DNA of 64,000 bases, from the NCBI GenBank assembly GCA_023435565.1, contig JAEYRN010000105.1, forward strand, positions 1-64,000. Direction: 5' to 3'. The stretch comes from Bacillota bacterium (GTDB taxonomy: Bacteria > Bacillota > UBA4882 > UBA8346). The position numbers and the translations under genes were made by a program. Of the stretch, positions 8,024 to 16,284 are shown piece by piece (the first letter of the stretch is position 1; every line of letters starts with the position of its first letter). The notes below the pieces were generated by a model. The model had not been told where the DNA came from and ran no database searches. It worked only from the letters and a program-made list of their open reading frames with translations.

Positions 8024-8791
8024 ATGAGAATAATTATGATTAGCAAAAGAACAATTAGGATGTTATTTATTAGCGTTATGTTAATCGGTTTATTTGGAGT
8101 TACGTTTTCATGGCGAATGAGCCGTAACGTAATTAGCGCCATCCCTATTTGGCGGGCTAACATAATTAAAGAAGCCGATACTAAGGAAAAGGTGATCGCC
8201 CTTACATTCGATGATGGCCCGAGTCCTTCCTTTACCAGTAAGATTTTGGATTTATTAAAAATTTACAATGCCAAAGGTACTTTTTTTATCATTGGAGAAC
8301 AGGCGGAAAAAATGCCAGACTTAGTAAAGCGGCAAATAAAAGAAGGTCATGAGATCGGCAACCATATGTACCGTCACCGGGAAGTATTTCAAATGCCGAT
8401 ACCGGAGATTAAAGCGGACCTGGAACAATCCAATCAAGTAATCCGAAGTATTACCGGGAAAAAAATTCGATTATACCGTCCGACCAGCGGTTATTATAAC
8501 GAAAGTATAGTTGGGATGGCTTGGGGGCTTGAGTATTTGGTTGTTCTATGGAGTATTGATAGTAAGGATTGGAGCGGGCTTAAACCAAGCTCAATCGCGC
8601 TAAAAATCTTAAAAACGGTGAAACCCGGGAGCATTATTCTCTTTCATGATCTGGGAGGTTACCGTGATACTACTGTGAAAACATTGGAAATTATACTTCC
8701 GGAATTGGCGAGGAGAGGATATCGTTGTTTGACCATATCCCAGCTTTTAGAGAGGGCGGGGCACACATATTTCACCAGTAATAAAGATTAA
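8024..8791 (+). CDS. Polysaccharide deacetylase (NodB domain, PdaA/PdaB-like)
   Basis: The 255-residue protein has an N-terminal membrane anchor or signal (about residues 11-30) and a NodB carbohydrate esterase 4 domain (about 55-245). Motif TFDDGPS holds the catalytic and metal Asp pair (Asp63, Asp64), and His114 and His118 in GNHMYRH complete the metal site. The usual RPPYG motif reads YRPTSG here and the late motif is LFHD. It likely removes acetyl groups from peptidoglycan or another polymer at the cell surface; related proteins act in spore formation. A GGAGA site lies 7 nt before the ATG. The changed RPP motif is the only oddity. Confidence 0.88.
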   Translation: MRIIMISKRTIRMLFISVMLIGLFGVTFSWRMSRNVISAIPIWRANIIKEADTKEKVIALTFDDGPSPSFTSKILDLLKIYNAKGTFFIIGEQAEKMPDLVKRQIKEGHEIGNHMYRHREVFQMPIPEIKADLEQSNQVIRSITGKKIRLYRPTSGYYNESIVGMAWGLEYLVVLWSIDSKDWSGLKPSSIALKILKTVKPGSIILFHDLGGYRDTTVKTLEIILPELARRGYRCLTISQLLERAGHTYFTSNKD

Positions 8792-8872
8792 ATATATGAG
8801 GAGGGAGATTTCCTCTTCAAAGAGAACTATAATGACTATAGATTAATTAGTATAATTCTGGGAGCGAAATTA

Positions 8873-9541
8873 ATGTTTAAAACACCTCAAGATGTATTTA
8901 AACCCGGGAGCAGTATCATAATACATTATTCAGATACAATCGGACAAATAAAAGAGTGTCCTGCGATTATCAATACAGTCATCCGTGGGACAAAAGAGAA
9001 TAAAATATTCATCGACCTTGAGCAAAAGGATTTAGCTAAAAAATTATTGCAGGGAACGGAGTTGACCATTAGTTTTGAAGACTATGAGGGTCAAAAGCAT
9101 ATGTTTGGGACTTATATTATTGAAAAAAAGACCGACGAGAGCGAACCGTTAATTTTAGCCAATCCAGTTGCGGTTGATTATACATCGTTTCGCCGTTTTA
9201 TCCGGGCTGATGTAACGTTACCATTTAGATATTTTCTTAATAATCGTACTTTTGAAGGAAAAACAATTAATCTATCCGGGTGTGGCTTATTTGGGATTGT
9301 AGACCTTAATAGTGCCTTAAAGGTTGGTGATATTCTTAACTTTGAATTAGAATTACCGCGTAAATTAAAACCAATGCGCTTATTGGGTAGGATTGTCCGT
9401 TTAGAAATTACCGGAAATCCTGTCATGCATGGAATTGCCATTGACTTTGAGTTTATTGATATTTATGATCAGACAGAGATTGCCGTATTCGTAACCATTT
9501 TGCAACATGAGCGGGGTAACTTGAAATCTAATAACAACTAA
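8873..9541 (+). CDS. PilZ-domain (YcgR-like) c-di-GMP receptor
   Basis: The 222-residue protein has a YcgR-type N-terminal beta domain (about 10-95) and a C-terminal PilZ domain (about 100-215). The c-di-GMP signature is visible as RRFIR (RxxxR) at about residues 104-108 and NLSGCGL (close to D/NxSxxG) about 30 residues later. Such proteins bind c-di-GMP and in many bacteria brake the flagellar motor or control exopolysaccharide. It lies alone after the deacetylase gene. A second YcgR-like gene sits in the chemotaxis region at 49085-49747; the two differ widely. Confidence 0.85.
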   Translation: MFKTPQDVFKPGSSIIIHYSDTIGQIKECPAIINTVIRGTKENKIFIDLEQKDLAKKLLQGTELTISFEDYEGQKHMFGTYIIEKKTDESEPLILANPVAVDYTSFRRFIRADVTLPFRYFLNNRTFEGKTINLSGCGLFGIVDLNSALKVGDILNFELELPRKLKPMRLLGRIVRLEITGNPVMHGIAIDFEFIDIYDQTEIAVFVTILQHERGNLKSNNN

Positions 9542-9583
9542 TTATTGTTAGTGGTAGGGTAGTAGCCCATATTTAGTTATGAT

Positions 9584-9612
9584 TTGACATAAAATTCAAC
9601 ATATGATATTAT
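9584..9612 (+). promoter_or_regulatory. Sigma-A-type promoter for the 44-codon gene
   Basis: A perfect TTGACA (9584-9589) and a TATTAT (9607-9612) are separated by exactly 17 nt. The start codon lies about 63 nt downstream. Confidence 0.7.
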
Positions 9613-9674
9613 TAATATAGTTAATTATAAATAGGATTAATTAAAAATACTTCTTAGTAAAGGGGGAGTTAATA

Positions 9675-9809
9675 ATGAGAACAGAAAAGTTAAAAGTAAG
9701 AGTTGGGAAATCAATAGTTACCATTTTGGATAATGGTAAGACTAGAATTCGGACCATACGCCCCTTTGGAGTGGAAGATACTGAAAAGACTTATAAAGTG
9801 ACAGAATGA
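9675..9809 (+). CDS. Small basic protein of 44 residues
   Basis: This short ORF starts MRTEKLKVRVGKS, ends in KVTE, and is rich in Lys, Arg and Thr. It has an AAAGGGGGAG site upstream and a near-consensus promoter at 9584-9612, which is why I call it a gene although no family is recognised. It sits between the PilZ gene and a convergent secreted-protein gene. Confidence 0.6.
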   Translation: MRTEKLKVRVGKSIVTILDNGKTRIRTIRPFGVEDTEKTYKVTE

Positions 9810-9858
9810 GTATTATAAAATTGAAATTGATATTAATCATTGGAAGTTGTATTTAGTT

Positions 9859-10560
9859 TTATTGCTTAATATTCCTTGGTAGTTTAACTAATTCGGTTGA
9901 AGCGATGAATTCCCATGAAATCTCGATAGCCTTTTTGTTTTTAAATATTTGGCATACAATATCGGGAGTTTTAAATTCGCAAGAAATCACTTTATTCCCC
10001 TTCAATTTTCTCATATCTTGTGGAAGCGGAAGTGTCAATTCAACTTTTTCCAGTTCGAGTCTTTTTTTTGTTTGACTTTCCACTTCTCCAGTGATGCTGT
10101 CGAAGTGAGTTGAGTCCCCTTCCGCTCCTAATCCCATCGATAAGGTATAGGTTTTTTTTGCAAAATTAATGTAGAGGCCGATTGCTCCCTGGTAATACTG
10201 AACTGTAATGTTTTGAGATGGAGCAGTATCGAATATGAATGGTTTACCATTTCGATAGGTTTGATGGTTATAACTAATTGTCCCGGTGACGACAGGTTTT
10301 TCAATAGCAGGCATATATATTAAGTAGTTTCCCACCAACAAAGCATTAACTTTACCGTTTTGTTCGACAGTTTCCTGATAATCATGTATGGTTTCATCAT
10401 TTTCAGTTCCCGGGATTGAAGAATGATAGGCGCCGTTCACTTTTAAGCTGGCCGTTCCTTCATAGGATTTGGGAAGTGAAATTGATTCTAGACCGTAAAC
10501 GATGTTAGTTGCAAAAAAAAGAGTGAGGGCGATTAGAATAAAGAATGAACCATATCGCAT
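9859..10560 (-). CDS. Secreted protein of unknown function
   Basis: The 233-residue product begins with a clear signal peptide (about residues 1-24 of the form MRYGSFFILIALTLFF followed by a small-residue cleavage region) and continues as a beta-rich extracytoplasmic protein. I recognise no domain. The start at 10560 has GGAGG 7 nt upstream; nine further in-frame codons upstream are ignored. It stands alone. Upstream on the minus strand there are two overlapping promoter-like signals: an extended -10 (TGTTATAAT) and a GCCGATAT that matches the flagellar sigma factor -10. Confidence 0.65.
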   Translation of the reverse strand: MRYGSFFILIALTLFFATNIVYGLESISLPKSYEGTASLKVNGAYHSSIPGTENDETIHDYQETVEQNGKVNALLVGNYLIYMPAIEKPVVTGTISYNHQTYRNGKPFIFDTAPSQNITVQYYQGAIGLYINFAKKTYTLSMGLGAEGDSTHFDSITGEVESQTKKRLELEKVELTLPLPQDMRKLKGNKVISCEFKTPDIVCQIFKNKKAIEISWEFIASTELVKLPRNIKQ

Positions 10561-10597
10561 CAATGTGCCTCCGTGATGTTGTCTCATGCATGTTTTA

Positions 10598-10638
10598 ATT
10601 ATAACATGAATATCGGCAGCTATAAGGTGAAACCTTTG
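10598..10638 (-). promoter_or_regulatory. Promoter region of the secreted protein: extended -10 and possible sigma-28 site
   Basis: On the minus strand 10606-10598 reads TGTTATAAT, an extended -10. Slightly upstream, 10617-10610 reads GCCGATAT, a perfect sigma-28 -10, with CAAA 17 nt before it (the usual spacing is 15). Either or both could be used. Confidence 0.4.
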
Positions 10639-10747
10639 ATAATTATATAAAAAGTGTAAAATACCAAGGGGATTATCGTCGGAATATAGAAGAATGAATC
10701 GGAAGTTTCAATAATTAGGTATTGACTTTTTTTGGTTCAATGGGAAT

Positions 10748-10786
10748 AAAAAAAGAGGTTTTTACTTTAAAAAACCTCTTTTTTTA
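10748..10786 (-). terminator. Bidirectional A/T-flanked terminator
   Basis: A perfect stem of about 16 bp built around AGAGG/CCTCT (10748-10763 with 10770-10785) is flanked by A and T runs, so it can end transcription in both directions. It serves the SleB-like gene that ends at 10812. Confidence 0.8.
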
Positions 10787-10811
10787 TTGTTAATATGAAA
10801 CTTGTAAATTA

Positions 10812-11525
10812 TTATATCGCAAATATATGATTACCTATTCTGTTTACAACCGGCCTCGACCATATCCAACGAGAAGTGGTTTTTGAAGGATTATAAAAAT
10901 ATAACGCGCCATTGGTAGGGTCCCAACCTGCCACTGCTAAACGTGCAGCTTTGAAAGCTTCCTGATTTGGGGCTTTCCATATTTGACCGTCCCGTACTGT
11001 ACAGAATTCACCCTTTTTAAAGATAATCTTTGATAAACTTTTTGGAAAACGTGAATCGTTAAGGCGATTCAGTAAAACAGCGCCTACCGCAACTTGACCT
11101 AGAAACGGCTCTCCCCTGGATTCAGCATAAATTACTCTCGCCAATAAGTTTAGGTCAACATATTGATTGGTACTATTTTTTGACGGTTCCATTGTTTTTC
11201 TATGATAATTTGTCGCAGGTTTACTAGTTGTTGCCTCATTGGTTGCGACAGAGTATTTATTTTGAGCATTTGATTTGGCCTTAATATTACTTGAATCGGC
11301 TTGCTCTTCATTAGTATATTTTGGACTTGTTTTATCGGTTATTGTTTGGTATGGCTTAGCCACTTTCTGTTTTTTAAAATTCGAAACTTTAACAGGTTTA
11401 ACAATTGCTGCACTTCGCGGGGATATTTCCAAGATACCTCTTGTAAAAGATAGGGTAATGCCCGCCAGCATTAACCCACAGATAATTTTGGAGATGATAC
11501 TTTTTTTAATACCGGTTAAGCACAT
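10812..11525 (-). CDS. SleB-type cell wall (spore cortex-lytic) hydrolase
   Basis: The 237-residue protein has a signal/anchor segment (about residues 8-27), a long polar Thr/Ser/Lys linker, and a C-terminal SleB hydrolase domain (about 130-237). The domain shows the conserved LARVIYAESRGEP opening with its glutamate, VAVGAVLLNR, the FCTVRDG stretch and the final ALYFYNP segment. SleB enzymes are lytic transglycosylases that open cortex or vegetative peptidoglycan. There is no N-terminal peptidoglycan-binding domain, so it resembles CwlJ/YkvT-like members rather than full SleB. The start follows an AAGGAGGGG site; a longer upstream frame has no such site. Confidence 0.85.
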   Translation of the reverse strand: MCLTGIKKSIISKIICGLMLAGITLSFTRGILEISPRSAAIVKPVKVSNFKKQKVAKPYQTITDKTSPKYTNEEQADSSNIKAKSNAQNKYSVATNEATTSKPATNYHRKTMEPSKNSTNQYVDLNLLARVIYAESRGEPFLGQVAVGAVLLNRLNDSRFPKSLSKIIFKKGEFCTVRDGQIWKAPNQEAFKAARLAVAGWDPTNGALYFYNPSKTTSRWIWSRPVVNRIGNHIFAI

Positions 11526-11562
11526 CCTACCCCTCCTTAAATATACTAGAAAAACACTTTTC

Positions 11563-11571
11563 AGTATAACA
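11563..11571 (-). promoter_or_regulatory. Extended -10 promoter of the SleB-like gene
   Basis: On the minus strand the bases read TGTTATACT, an extended -10, about 38 nt before the ATG. No good -35 is present. Confidence 0.35.
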
Positions 11572-11720
11572 TGAGTATTATGCGTTAACCAGAAGCAAAT
11601 GGAGGAGATAAAGTTAATATCGACCATAAAGAAAAATTTGCCCTTGTACTTATTAATTAGAAGTACCAATGGTAGGATAAAATAAAATGTCCCCAAAATT
11701 ATAACAGGAGAGAAACGTAG

Positions 11721-11939
11721 ATGGTTAAAACTAAATTAAATAAACTAAATTCAAGAGAAAAAGTGCGGATTTTGGATGACCCGGAAGAGACTGAATCAGG
11801 AATGTATTTGAGCCTGCTTGCTGATGATCCTGGAGAAGCCGAAGCGGCAATGGTACTAAATTCACTGGTCGATGATCCGGATGAATTGCTTCGGGAAACT
11901 TTTCAACACCAAGAGGGTAACAAATCGTATCGTGAATAA
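11721..11939 (+). CDS. Small acidic protein with repeated DDP motif
   Basis: The 72-residue product is charged and contains three DDPxE/DDPDE-type stretches (LDDPEE, ADDPGEAE, VDDPDE) at about 16-residue spacing, so it seems to be built from short repeats. No family is recognised. An AGGAGA site lies 9 nt before the ATG. A terminator follows at 11994. Confidence 0.55.
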   Translation: MVKTKLNKLNSREKVRILDDPEETESGMYLSLLADDPGEAEAAMVLNSLVDDPDELLRETFQHQEGNKSYRE

Positions 11940-11993
11940 GAAAAAAAAGAAGTAGCGATGAATGTGCATATAAAAGTTGGATTAAATAAAAAG

Positions 11994-12068
11994 AAAAGGG
12001 CCGGTGATTTATAAAATTCCGGCCCTTTTCACTCCAGGGTGAAAGAGAGTATCTATCAGTCTCTTTCA
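11994..12068 (+). terminator. Two successive hairpins, the first a terminator
   Basis: The first hairpin has an 11-bp stem (11994-12004 with 12019-12029) built on AAAAGGGCCGG and ending in TTTT. A second 9-bp hairpin (12040-12048 with 12060-12068) follows. Confidence 0.7.
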
Positions 12069-12120
12069 AGGGAGCAATTATATACTTGACAATTTTTTAA
12101 GGTTTTATACATTACTAACT

Positions 12121-12193
12121 CAACTTTCCCACTTCAAAAATTGATACTTCCAAAGCGTTGACTTAACTGTATAATTTTAAGGTGGGAAAGTTG
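12121..12193 (+). repeat. 12-bp inverted repeat upstream of comEA
   Basis: CAACTTTCCCAC at 12121-12132 is repeated in perfect inverted form at 12182-12193, enclosing 49 nt that include a TATAAT (12170-12175) and a TTGACT. It could be an operator pair around a promoter for comEA, or a very small mobile element. The rest of 12070-12312 holds nothing else I can name. Confidence 0.5.
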
Positions 12194-12312
12194 TTTTACT
12201 AAATAAAAAAAAATTAATCGTACCATAATAAACCATTTTTTACAATGTTCAGCAGGAAATCGACGGGAAACACCGAATACCATTCTTACCAATGTTTGGG
12301 AGGAGGAGTTCG

Positions 12313-12921
12313 ATGTTTGAATTTACCGTCCGTCAAAGGCTTGCCGCTTTAATACTTCTATTTTTTTTATTACTTGGTGGTTTGTTGCTTTTTTTTAATA
12401 GGGAAAACCAAGGGTATACAGAGGAATATCGAGCAGGGGATGAGGATGAATTAATAATTGTTCATGTTTGCGGGGCTATAGCTAACCCCGGAATAATAAA
12501 GGTTAAACCTGGGACTAGAAAATACCAAGTATTGGAGATTGCTGGAGGAGCGCTTCCTGAATGCGACCTAAATCAAGTAAATTTGGCTGAGTATGTTTTA
12601 GATGGCGAGCAAGTTTACTTACCTAAAAAAGGGGAAGTTCCGTTAAAGACTGTCCGAAAAAAGACTGTACCAGCCACTAAAGGTTTGAGCGCTGGGAATC
12701 AAGAAAAAACAAAAAGAATAGAGAATTTACATTATGACCTAAACAGTGCTACTCAGAAGGAACTGGAGAATGTACCGGGAATTGGTCCGGCATTGGCATC
12801 TCGAATTATTCAATATCGAACCAAAAATGGAAAATTTACCTGTTATGAAGATTTGCATAAAGTCACCGGAATTGGCGCCACTAAACTGGAACAGCTTAGA
12901 AAGTATTTGTTTGTAAAATGA
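12313..12921 (+). CDS. comEA: ComEA-type DNA-binding competence protein
   Basis: The 202-residue protein has an N-terminal membrane segment (about 9-27), an SLBB domain (about 45-115, VHVCGAIANPG typical of ComEA) and two helix-hairpin-helix motifs at the C-terminus (LENVPGIGPALASRII and VTGIGATKLEQL). ComEA binds incoming DNA at the outer membrane face and passes it to ComEC. A GGAGGAGG site lies 6 nt before the chosen ATG; an in-frame ATG at 12292 has no such site. The stop overlaps the start of comEC by 4 nt. Confidence 0.92.
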   Translation: MFEFTVRQRLAALILLFFLLLGGLLLFFNRENQGYTEEYRAGDEDELIIVHVCGAIANPGIIKVKPGTRKYQVLEIAGGALPECDLNQVNLAEYVLDGEQVYLPKKGEVPLKTVRKKTVPATKGLSAGNQEKTKRIENLHYDLNSATQKELENVPGIGPALASRIIQYRTKNGKFTCYEDLHKVTGIGATKLEQLRKYLFVK

Positions 12922-15251
12922 AATTTCCACATAACGTATATGTACTAATCGCTTTGTGTATTGGAATCTTTATTGCCTCTTTAGTTCATTGCATGTCTAT
13001 GCCCTGGCTCTTTGTCGGATTAATATTATTAACTTTTATGATGATTCGGCAGATTTATAGGGGGAATTTGGGTTGGCTTTTTTTATTGGCTTGCTTTATC
13101 GGAGGCGGTTTTTGGTTCAGTATGGCCCGGTCCGGTTACATGAGCGAAGTAAGGCATAATCAAATTTTTTATAAACAGGAAATAATAGTCGACGGGACTA
13201 TAATATCGCGTCCTAAAGCCAGCCGTAACGGTTTTTGGTTCATTATGAAACTTACAAATCTCGCATCGGATCGGCTGAAGCTTCCCCAAGGCAGATTAAT
13301 CGTATTTGTCAGAAATGTTTCTTCCGATGACTGGTACGGGAGAAAGTTAAGCGTCAAGGGAAGGTTTGGAGCATTTGACCGAAAGACAAGGGGTATTCCG
13401 GATTATTTTGAAATTGATAAGATTACCGGAAGTATCTCCGTTTATCAATCCCCGGAATTTAAAACCGGTTATGGCTTGTTGCCTCCTTTTATATGGGCGG
13501 ACCGGATTCGGCAGAAGCTGACCCGATTTGGCAGGAGTGTTTTAAAGCCGAAAAACGCTCGTTTATTACATGGAATAATCTTTGGTGATTGTTTGGGTGA
13601 CGCCGAAGATCGGTTTCTAATCAACCTCCAGCGCACGTCCACTATCCACATGCTCTCCGTCTCCGGAATGCATGTCGGTTTTGTAGCCGTAACTCTTAGT
13701 TTTTTGTTGGGTCTACTCAGAATACCTAAGCGGTGGCAGATTGGGCCTTTAATAGCCGGAGTATGGTTTTACATTATGATGACCGGGATGGATCCCCCGG
13801 CGCTCCGGGCGGGGATTATGTTGATGATCATGCTAATCGGCAACACATTGCAGGCTAGGGATATTCCTATTAACCGATTAAGTTTGGCCGCGATTATTTT
13901 GTTGTTGATGACCCCCTATAACTTATTTGATCCTTCTTTTCAGCTAACCTTTGCCGCCACTTTCGGAGTTAGTTGCCTTTACCCGCTGTTAGCCGAATGG
14001 TTTCCCGTTAAAAGAAAAAGTATAAGTTTTCTATGGAAGGCTTTATTAGTATCCCTCAGCGCCCAATTGTTGATTGCTCCAATTTTAGTCCAATATTTTC
14101 AGATGATCTCATGGGTATCGCCGTTGGCTAATATCATTCTGATCTTTCCAGGAGAAATGGCGGTAATCGGTGGGTTGGCCGGGGAGACCATTGGGAACTT
14201 TCAGCCGTGGATCGGTGGTCTAATTTTGACTTTAATTAACCATCTCCTGAATCTGATTCGAATATTCGTCAATTGGCTAGGGGGTTATCCTTGGGCCGCT
14301 TCATGGTCGCCGCAATGGCCATGGCCTTGGATGGTCGCATATTACCTAGGACTGACATTATTCATTGAAGCGCTGCGTCCAAATCTTCTTGATCAAAAAC
14401 AACGTAAATTTAGAGCTAGTCCGGTTTTAATCGGATGCTTATTATTTACTAATTTGGTTGTATGGGGCGTTTACTTTTGCGGGCTACGGAGCGATTATCT
14501 TCAGGTAGTATTCCTGGATGTGGGGCAAGGGGATGCTATTCTACTCCGTTCTTTGAAAGGAAAATACGCACTGGTTGACGGAGGTGACGAAGGGCGGGGT
14601 AAACGGGCTATTCTCCCTTATTTTCGTAAAACGGGAGTTTTGAGGTTGGAGAGTGTATTTCTAACACATTACCATAAGGACCATTGGGGCGGATTAATCG
14701 AAGTGTTTCGAAAGATCCCTACTAAGGTAATATTTTTGCCACCTCCAAGCGTTACGAAAGACAGTTTGGAATTTGAGGCTGGTATAAAATTGGCTAAAGT
14801 TAACCGCCGGACAACTAAAAAAGGAATGATCTTTAGGATGGGAAATGAGGCTTATCTAGAAGTTTTAGAGGTCCCGAATCTTGAAACTGAAAATGACCGT
14901 TCGGTAGTTTTGCTAATTAGCTTTGGGAAAATACGTTTATTGTTAACTGGAGATTTAACCTTCAGAGGTGAAGAATTGCTTCAGAAAAAATTTCCACATC
15001 GATTAAGAGCAGCCATTTTAAAAGTGGGGCATCATGGGAGTGACTATTCCAGCGGGCTCTCATTTTTATCTCAGGTTAAACCGGGGCTGGCTATGATTTC
15101 AGTAGGAGCGGAGAATCGTTTTGGGCATCCGGGACCTGAGACTCTTAACCGGCTTCGCTCTTTAGGGGTGAAGGTTTTTCGTACCGACTCCCAAGGAATA
15201 ATTGATTGCCGAATTTATCGGGACCGGATTATGGTAAGAACCAATAGATAG
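12918..15251 (+). CDS. comEC: ComEC/Rec2 DNA translocation channel
   Basis: The 777-residue length is typical. It has three parts: an N-terminal DUF4131 region with membrane segments and an OB-like part (about 1-200); the multi-spanning competence domain (about 210-500, with the MLSVSGMHVGFV motif); and a C-terminal metallo-beta-lactamase domain (about 535-777) with DVGQGDAIL, LTHYHKDHWGG (metal histidines) and KVGHHGSDYSS. It forms the channel for single-stranded DNA uptake, and the lactamase part is thought to degrade the other strand. The start overlaps comEA by ATGA. Confidence 0.93.
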   Translation: MKFPHNVYVLIALCIGIFIASLVHCMSMPWLFVGLILLTFMMIRQIYRGNLGWLFLLACFIGGGFWFSMARSGYMSEVRHNQIFYKQEIIVDGTIISRPKASRNGFWFIMKLTNLASDRLKLPQGRLIVFVRNVSSDDWYGRKLSVKGRFGAFDRKTRGIPDYFEIDKITGSISVYQSPEFKTGYGLLPPFIWADRIRQKLTRFGRSVLKPKNARLLHGIIFGDCLGDAEDRFLINLQRTSTIHMLSVSGMHVGFVAVTLSFLLGLLRIPKRWQIGPLIAGVWFYIMMTGMDPPALRAGIMLMIMLIGNTLQARDIPINRLSLAAIILLLMTPYNLFDPSFQLTFAATFGVSCLYPLLAEWFPVKRKSISFLWKALLVSLSAQLLIAPILVQYFQMISWVSPLANIILIFPGEMAVIGGLAGETIGNFQPWIGGLILTLINHLLNLIRIFVNWLGGYPWAASWSPQWPWPWMVAYYLGLTLFIEALRPNLLDQKQRKFRASPVLIGCLLFTNLVVWGVYFCGLRSDYLQVVFLDVGQGDAILLRSLKGKYALVDGGDEGRGKRAILPYFRKTGVLRLESVFLTHYHKDHWGGLIEVFRKIPTKVIFLPPPSVTKDSLEFEAGIKLAKVNRRTTKKGMIFRMGNEAYLEVLEVPNLETENDRSVVLLISFGKIRLLLTGDLTFRGEELLQKKFPHRLRAAILKVGHHGSDYSSGLSFLSQVKPGLAMISVGAENRFGHPGPETLNRLRSLGVKVFRTDSQGIIDCRIYRDRIMVRTNR

Positions 15252-15319
15252 GATAGTAACTATATTTTATTAGGTGTAAAATAAATGAAGATAATAGACA
15301 TATTAGGGGAGGAACCGGA

Positions 15320-16135
15320 TTGAAAAAGTATAAAACATTTTGGACAATAGTAGTTATATTGATAGTAGTGCTCTTTTTGGTACAGCAATCATCGGCATGT
15401 ACTATTTTTTATGTACAGGGCGAATCAACTCATTACTTTGCCAGTAACGAGGACTGGAGCCTGACCAATCCTATTATGCAGGTCGTTCCCGGTCAGAATG
15501 AGAAATATGGATATATTGTTTTCGGGTGGGATTCGCATTTGCCGCAATATCCGCAAGGCGGAGTGAATGAACATGGTTTATGTTTGGACTGGGCGGCTTT
15601 ACCTCCGGAAATATTCAAGGCAAACCCCTCACGCAAGCAATTGAATAGGGACATATTTTATGAAATTCTTGAAAACTGCAAGAATGTGACTCAGGCAAGC
15701 AGTTTGGTGAAGCAATACAATTGGTCTCAGTTTGCCCAGGAGCATTTATTAGTCGCTGATAGCCAGGGAAACTCATGCGTAATCGAATGGCGTGACGGTG
15801 AGTACCTGGTCCTGACAAAGGAAAAATCTTACCAGGTTGTCACAAACTTTTGGCTTTCCAATTCGGGGCAGGGCTGGTATCCGTGTAATCGTTTCGATAC
15901 GGTGGACGGTTACTTGAAAAATCCGTCAAATTCAAAACCGGATTTGGCGACAATCCGAAACCTACTGAATCAATCCCATCAGGAGGGACAATACCAGACA
16001 ATATACTCTTATATTGTCGACGTGAAGTCCTTGGATATTTATATCTATTACCGGCATAATTATTTGAAAGAGATTAAATGCAATCTCAAGCAAGAAATCG
16101 CCAAGGGGGCGCGCCGCATAAAATTATATCAGTAA
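15320..16135 (+). CDS. Secreted linear-amide C-N hydrolase (Ntn, choloylglycine/penicillin acylase-like)
   Basis: The 271-residue protein starts at a TTG with GGGGAGG upstream. A signal peptide (about 1-26) ends right before Cys27 in SACTIF, so removal of the leader would expose Cys27 as the N-terminal nucleophile. That is the usual activation route of this family. SNEDW and VNEHGLCLDWAAL fit the family core. Such enzymes cut amide bonds in bile salts, penicillins or acyl-homoserine lactones; substrate here is unknown. It stands alone between comEC and holA. Confidence 0.75.
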   Translation: MKKYKTFWTIVVILIVVLFLVQQSSACTIFYVQGESTHYFASNEDWSLTNPIMQVVPGQNEKYGYIVFGWDSHLPQYPQGGVNEHGLCLDWAALPPEIFKANPSRKQLNRDIFYEILENCKNVTQASSLVKQYNWSQFAQEHLLVADSQGNSCVIEWRDGEYLVLTKEKSYQVVTNFWLSNSGQGWYPCNRFDTVDGYLKNPSNSKPDLATIRNLLNQSHQEGQYQTIYSYIVDVKSLDIYIYYRHNYLKEIKCNLKQEIAKGARRIKLYQ

Positions 16136-16164
16136 CGCAAAATTTAAGACGATTTATCACCTAG

Positions 16165-16196
16165 AAAGGCCATCTTTTAAATGAAGATGGTCTTTA
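16165..16196 (+). terminator. Hairpin terminator after the amide hydrolase
   Basis: A 12-bp stem with one G-U pair (16165-16176 with 16184-16195) follows the stop by 30 nt. The T run is short. Confidence 0.55.
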
Positions 16197-16219
16197 ACGT
16201 ATTATGTATTCGTAATAAC

Positions 16220-16248
16220 TTTAAATATTAAGGTTAAAGTGATATAAT
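16220..16248 (+). promoter_or_regulatory. Sigma-A-type promoter of holA
   Basis: TTTAAA (16220-16225), 17 nt, then TATAAT (16243-16248) preceded by TGA, which makes an extended -10. The gene starts 37 nt downstream. Confidence 0.6.
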
Positions 16249-16284
16249 CTCAATATATTTTTAGACAACTAAGGATGGTAAATA

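Noticed and set aside
12158..12175. TTGACT and TATAAT before comEA as a promoter
   Set aside because: The spacing is 6 nt. Only the TATAAT within the inverted repeat could serve, without a proper -35.
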